A stretch of DNA of 12,505 bases from contig CALLUT010000115.1 of assembly GCA_938010495.1 (NCBI GenBank), positions 1-12,505 of the forward strand, given 5' to 3'. A program made the position numbers and the translations under genes. Under the pieces are notes generated by a model. The model was not told where the DNA came from. It ran no database searches and saw nothing but the letters and a program-made list of their open reading frames with translations. Source of the stretch: Candidatus Absconditabacterales bacterium. Lineage in GTDB: Bacteria; Patescibacteria; JAEDAM01; Absconditabacterales; Absconditicoccaceae. Shown in pieces: positions 8,301 to 12,505 of this stretch (position 1 is its first letter; each line of letters opens with the position of its first letter).

Positions 8301-11300
8301 AAAGGAATTGAGATCAGGTTGTATTCGTTGCAACTGATGAAAATGGTAATCCACCTCACAAAATGACGTTTATTAAGAGTGATAAATCAGTTGATATAGA
8401 AGCTGCTAAAGAAAAAATTCAAGGGTTTGATCAATTGTGAGTTACATTTAATGAAAGACGTATTGTTGATGGAAAAATGACTTATAAATATAACTATAAA
8501 CAAGATTCATTTGGAGATCAAGAACGAGAAGATTTTTCATTGCAAGAGTATTTAGAAGATGAATGATATTTTACATTCTATGAGTGAAGCACTCTTATTT
8601 GAACAAAGCCATGATGACCTGATGTTTCTTTTAAGAAAAAGATAGAAAAAAAATCTATACAAGAATCAGAAAAAGTACTAATTCCATGAGCACCCCAAGA
8701 TATTAAATTAAATCAAACTCAAGAATATTTAAATGTGTTACAAGATGAATTAGGTCTTTCAATAAAAATATCTGATGAGACATCAATTAATTCTAAGGAT
8801 GGTTCCATTTCACTTACAATGCATAACATTAAACAGTTCTCATATAAAGTTACTGCAACTATTAGTATGATGCTTATGTCGATTCAATCTCATGCTCAAA
8901 CCGTTATTTCTACTGGGACTGCTGTAGATAAAATTATGATTTGATTAGTCTTGTTATGAGTATGATCAGTAGCTGTATATAAATTCATTAAAAATTATAA
9001 AAAATCTAATAATTTTACTGCTCATGAAGAAAAAATACTTGATAAGTTACATGATCTAGAAGATGCTAAAGAAAAATGAGATTATTGAAAAGCTCAAGAA
9101 GTAATTGACGAAATTCAAAGTGATACAATGTGAGAACTTCCAATTAGTATTATTGAATGAGAAAAAATTAATGATATCAATCAAAAAGAATTAGAGCAGT
9201 CAATAATAATAAAAAAAGATATAGACACTCTTGTTAAAGACTCTCTTTGAGAAACTGATGCACATCTAGAGAAAAATATGTGATCGGATTTACAATCAGT
9301 AGATCAGTACAACAATATTGCTCAATCTATTTTTCAAAAAAATATAAATAGTTTCAAGAAAAAAATTAGTTCTTTACAAGAAAAACAACAATTAAATAAA
9401 GAATTAGAAAGTAGTTACCTAAACAAACAAATAGACGTAGAGATTCAAAAATTGCAATATATGGTACAATATCATGAATCATTACAACAGACTGTTGCTA
9501 TAGTCTCTCAAAATTTAAAAAATCAAATCATCAATTGAACCCCTTTAAATCAACTCACATGAAAGAATAAAGATCTAAAAGAAATATCAAATTTACAAGA
9601 AGAATTACAAAATTTATTAGAAAAACAAAAAGAAATTACTCCAGATGAGTTTGTAAGTAAGTTAAATGAAATTGATAAAAAAATCAAACATAAACTTGAA
9701 GAAGCAAAAAAGAATTGAGTAGTGATTGAAGAGGTCAAAAAAACAATTGTACTTGATGGCAAGAAAATAGAATTGTTAGGAGAATGATATTATACATGAC
9801 CTTGAAAAATTCTTTATAAAGTTAACTGAGCACTTAAAGAAATATCATTACCAAAAAATACTGATGTACAAATATGGATTTCTTCGACTGGTAAGTTAAA
9901 AATAAACATTTCTGGTAAAGGGAGTTTATATAAAGATGTGCTGGTAATTTCTTGAAATGATTTAGTGCTTGAGTCATCATGAAAAAAACTTGAAGAAAAA
10001 ATATTAGAATATAAATATGAGACCATACAAGTACAAATCAAACAAAAAGAAGACATAAATAGCAGTAAATCTAACGTGGAGCGAACTTCATTTGAATTAA
10101 AATTTGAAGACCTGCAATACGAAAGTGATGCTTGATGAACTCAATGATGCAAAATTTATAAACATAAAATAACTTGAGAAAAACTATACTTAAAAGAATA
10201 TGCAGGAAACACAGATAGATGTGCAACAGAATATATTTGTAATAAAATTTATAATTCATTAGATATCCAAGCTGTAGATACTCAGTTAATAAAAGATAAA
10301 ACTTGAAAAGTATATGCAGCTACTGCTGAAATTCCATGAGGTATTTATAAGAATATTAATAAATCAGATAAACAATGATTAAAACAAAAATTCAATCATG
10401 CTGATATAAAAAACTGATTTGTTGTTGATGCTTGGTTGGCTAATCGAGATGTTTTTGGTTTAGACTATGATAACATATTAAAGACCGAAACGATATTTGA
10501 AAAGAACCCTTGAGGATGAGTAAATATCTGAAAACAACAATATAATCTTGTGAGAATAGATGCTTGATGATGATTGTTTTATAGGTGAATGGGTGCACAT
10601 AAACCAAGTTTTGCTAATCATGAAGTTACTGAAATTAATACGATGAGAAATCCTGCAACAGCAAATGAAGCTGGTGTAATCTTTGAAGATATTACTAATC
10701 AAGAAATTAAATCACAAGTTTATAAACTTGTTATTGTTATGACAAATGAAAATATAAAGAAAATTGTTCATGATTCATGAATATCTAATGCTAATGATGT
10801 TATAAATGCCCTTATATGAAGAAGAGAACGATTGAAAAAAACTTATCTCAAGAGTTCTATTTATCAAAAAACTGTTCCTAAACAAAAGACTGCTACAAAA
10901 GAAAATATTCAGCTCAAAGAAACAATTAAAACAAAACAAACAATTGATATTTCAGTTGAAAATCAAAAAGTTTTTGATGCAATATCTCAAAAGTTTATGC
11001 AGGTTCAAGAATCAATTAAATCAGGTTCTTACAAATTATTTGGTGAAAATATCATCTTTGATGATGATGTTATAGATAATCATCATTTGACTATTCACAA
11101 AGAAATGTTTCTTTGAAAAAAAGTTACTGCGATCAGATTTAAATTAACTGAAAATCATTGGAAAAATTCATTACATAACCTAAAAAAACAAAATGACGTA
11201 CCTAAAAGTAATATAAATTATCAATTTTCATCTGAAGCAACTTGAAATTTGAACTATTCAATTCCAATGATTAGATTCAATATCACTGTTTCTTGAAAGC

Positions 11301-12178
11301 AGATACCAGTATTGATAGCATCAAATACATCTAGCCAAATCGCTATGCAAGGTGAAGTAAAAATACTTATTGATAATAATTTGACGCTTTCTAAGAAAGA
11401 ACTTGATATGATAATGAATTCTGTATGAAAGAAGTTATGAATTCGTGATTCAATGAAACCAGAAACAGCAGAATCTGCTGCAAAATTACAAAAGAAAAAA
11501 TTGGAGATAAGAAATAATCCTAAATTGTTAAGTCCAAATGAAAAGATTTCTTGAATGAAAGATATTTCTTCTGAATACAAAACATATATGGTAGATGAAA
11601 AGGCATACAATGTTTTAAAATCAAAATGATTGCATAGTATGTATGCAAGCATAACAAATGATATGGATGCTATGCTTAACCTTGTTAAAAGCTGATATTT
11701 CCTCTCCACATTTACCAGATGGAATAAAGGTATCTTATCTAAGTGAATGTCATCAACTACCGATTTCGATAACTGATGAGCTCTTTCTGTATTTATGAGA
11801 ATGCAAACTAAAAAGACTCTTGCTAACCGATCATCTTCAGATAAGCCCACTTTTGTCTTTAATCCTAGATTAATACAAAGAGCTGATTTATATTGTTATA
11901 CTTCTGATAAATTTTGATCAAAGGTTACATGAACTTTTAATCAAAGAGTGTCTCCCTTGTACTTAACAAATCACTTAAATAAAAATTGATATACATGAAG
12001 TAATGAGGTAATGTTTGAAAATAAAGTATGAATGAATCTATTAGAGAATATTGTATCAAAAGATAAAGTTTGATTAATCAAATTCTTTAAAACCAACGGC
12101 GTCTTTGAAATATGATGAAAAAAAATAGAAAAAATCATTATAACACCAGCAGAATATAGAAAACTTGCTTTTAATTAA
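5309..12178 (+). CDS. Giant 2289-aa multidomain protein with atypical kinase-like and C-terminal ART-like domains
   Basis: A single uninterrupted frame (TGA = Gly) of 2289 codons ends in TAA. Residues 1-160 are unrecognised. Coiled-coil helices follow (about 169-259 and 640-715). Glycine-rich hydrophobic stretches lie at about 721-760 and 804-830, and a short one at 921-940. At 1175-1196 a signal-peptide-like segment ends SIQSHA-Q, followed by a membrane helix (about 1209-1228, MIGLVLLGVGSVAVY) and a lysine-rich flank. Residues about 1240-1485 are mostly coiled coil, and 1490-1560 look beta-rich. An atypical kinase-like domain (about 1600-1845) shows a Gly-rich loop (1609-1613), Lys1629, Glu1641, a catalytic-loop-like DAWLANRDVFGLDYDN (1707-1722) and IDAGGG with Asp1751. 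The C-terminus (about 2105-2289) has SKGMSSTTDFDNGGA (2144-2158), FNPRLIQRADLY and NEVMFE (Glu2233), resembling ADP-ribosyltransferase-like modules; this is less certain. There is no N-terminal signal peptide. A delivered or surface effector is inference. Confidence 0.92.
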
Positions 12179-12193
12179 ATAATACTCGAAACA

Positions 12194-12505
12194 ATGAATA
12201 CTATGAAAAGTAAACTAGAAACTTTTTTTCAGCAAAAATCACCATTACTTATTGTCAATATTTCTACGCAAATATGATTACTTTTTCTTAGACCTTCTAT
12301 TGAAGAACATGACGATTCTATAATTGTGAACTTTGATAGTTTGAATGAAAGATGATGAAACTCGATAGATGTTGTCGAACTGAAAGATGCTGAAAACAAA
12401 GATACGTTATTTTTGATTAATGAAGAAAAAAATATTCTAATGATACAAAAAATTACTTTAAAAAATTATTATCATTACTTAAAAAATGGTTATGCAAACT
12501 CTATT
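12194..12505 (+). CDS. Unrecognised protein, N-terminal part (3' end cut by window)
   Basis: This frame is open for 104 codons from ATG 12194 to the window edge, with TGA as Gly. A second in-frame ATG at 12203 (MKSKLE) is an equally possible start; neither is preceded by a Shine-Dalgarno. The visible sequence has no signal peptide. After MKSKLETFFQQKS comes a beta-like hydrophobic segment (PLLIVNISTQIGLLFL), then an acidic region (SIEEHDDSIIVNFDSL) and further alternating hydrophobic strands (DTLFLINEEKNILMIQK). This looks like a small cytoplasmic beta-rich fold, but no family is recognised. It follows the giant gene by 15 nt, so co-transcription and a functional link (partner, chaperone or immunity protein) are possible but unproven. 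Confidence 0.75.

Noticed and set aside
8735..8944. Short + strand frame, as if a separate 69-aa protein
   Set aside because: It is in the same frame as the giant gene and appears separate only because TGA is taken as a stop. It is residues from about 1143 onward of the giant protein.
10589..11116. Two further short + strand frames that look like independent small genes
   Set aside because: Both are in-frame pieces of the giant protein (end of the kinase-like domain and the linker after it), separated only by TGA codons read as Gly.
11254..11850. 198-codon open frame on the - strand
   Set aside because: It lies entirely inside the giant + strand gene, opposite its conserved C-terminal region. 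It has no family resemblance and reads as a low-complexity hydrophobic shadow of the coding strand.
1..12505. Interpretation as a decayed pseudogene region full of stop codons
   Set aside because: Only TGA interrupts the frames; TAA and TAG occur only at gene ends. Conserved motifs are intact and TGA falls on conserved glycines, so this is recoding and not decay.
1..12505. UGA = Trp code (mycoplasma-type table 4)
   Set aside because: TGA positions match conserved glycines in RluA and sugar transferase motifs, while TGG continues to encode Trp.

Overview
The window comes from an AT-rich bacterium that reads UGA as glycine (translation table 25), as is known for the candidate phyla Absconditabacteria (SR1) and Gracilibacteria. 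With UGA as stop the window holds only fragments. With UGA as Gly it resolves into eight clean reading frames, each complete one ending in TAA or TAG. In-frame TGA falls exactly at invariant glycines of well-known families, for example the TSG and GD glycines of the RluA-type pseudouridine synthase and the VGPRPH and KPGITGY glycines of the sugar transferase. TGG is still used at Trp positions, so TGA is not being read as Trp. I cannot choose between the two phyla from this window.

Region 1 (1-4479, + strand) is a compact, probably co-transcribed group with gaps of 7, 6 and 48 nt. It encodes the C-terminal part of a beta-propeller protein (the 5' end is cut by the window), a secreted protein with three SLH repeats, an RluA-family pseudouridine synthase, and a membrane undecaprenyl-phosphate sugar phosphotransferase. 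Apart from the pseudouridine synthase, the set points to the cell surface: an envelope-associated propeller, a wall-anchored SLH protein, and the initiating enzyme for surface glycan synthesis.

Region 2 (4480-5290) has a small secreted or membrane-anchored protein of unknown function on the - strand, convergent with region 1. A 102-nt divergent intergenic region follows, then a small DUF1622-like three-segment membrane protein on the + strand.

Region 3 (5309-12178, + strand) is one uninterrupted reading frame of 2289 residues and the most striking feature. It has coiled coils, glycine-rich hydrophobic stretches around residues 721-830, an internal signal-peptide-like segment plus a membrane helix (1175-1228), a long coiled-coil stalk, a small beta-rich stretch, an atypical kinase-like domain (about 1600-1845), and a C-terminal block resembling ADP-ribosyltransferase-like modules (about 2105-2289). 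This architecture suggests a large surface-associated or delivered effector; the lifestyle and target are inference. A further gene begins at 12194 and runs off the window. It is unrecognised and could be a partner of the giant protein.

No RNA genes, CRISPR arrays, insertion sequences or long DNA repeats were seen. None of the start codons is preceded by an obvious Shine-Dalgarno motif.
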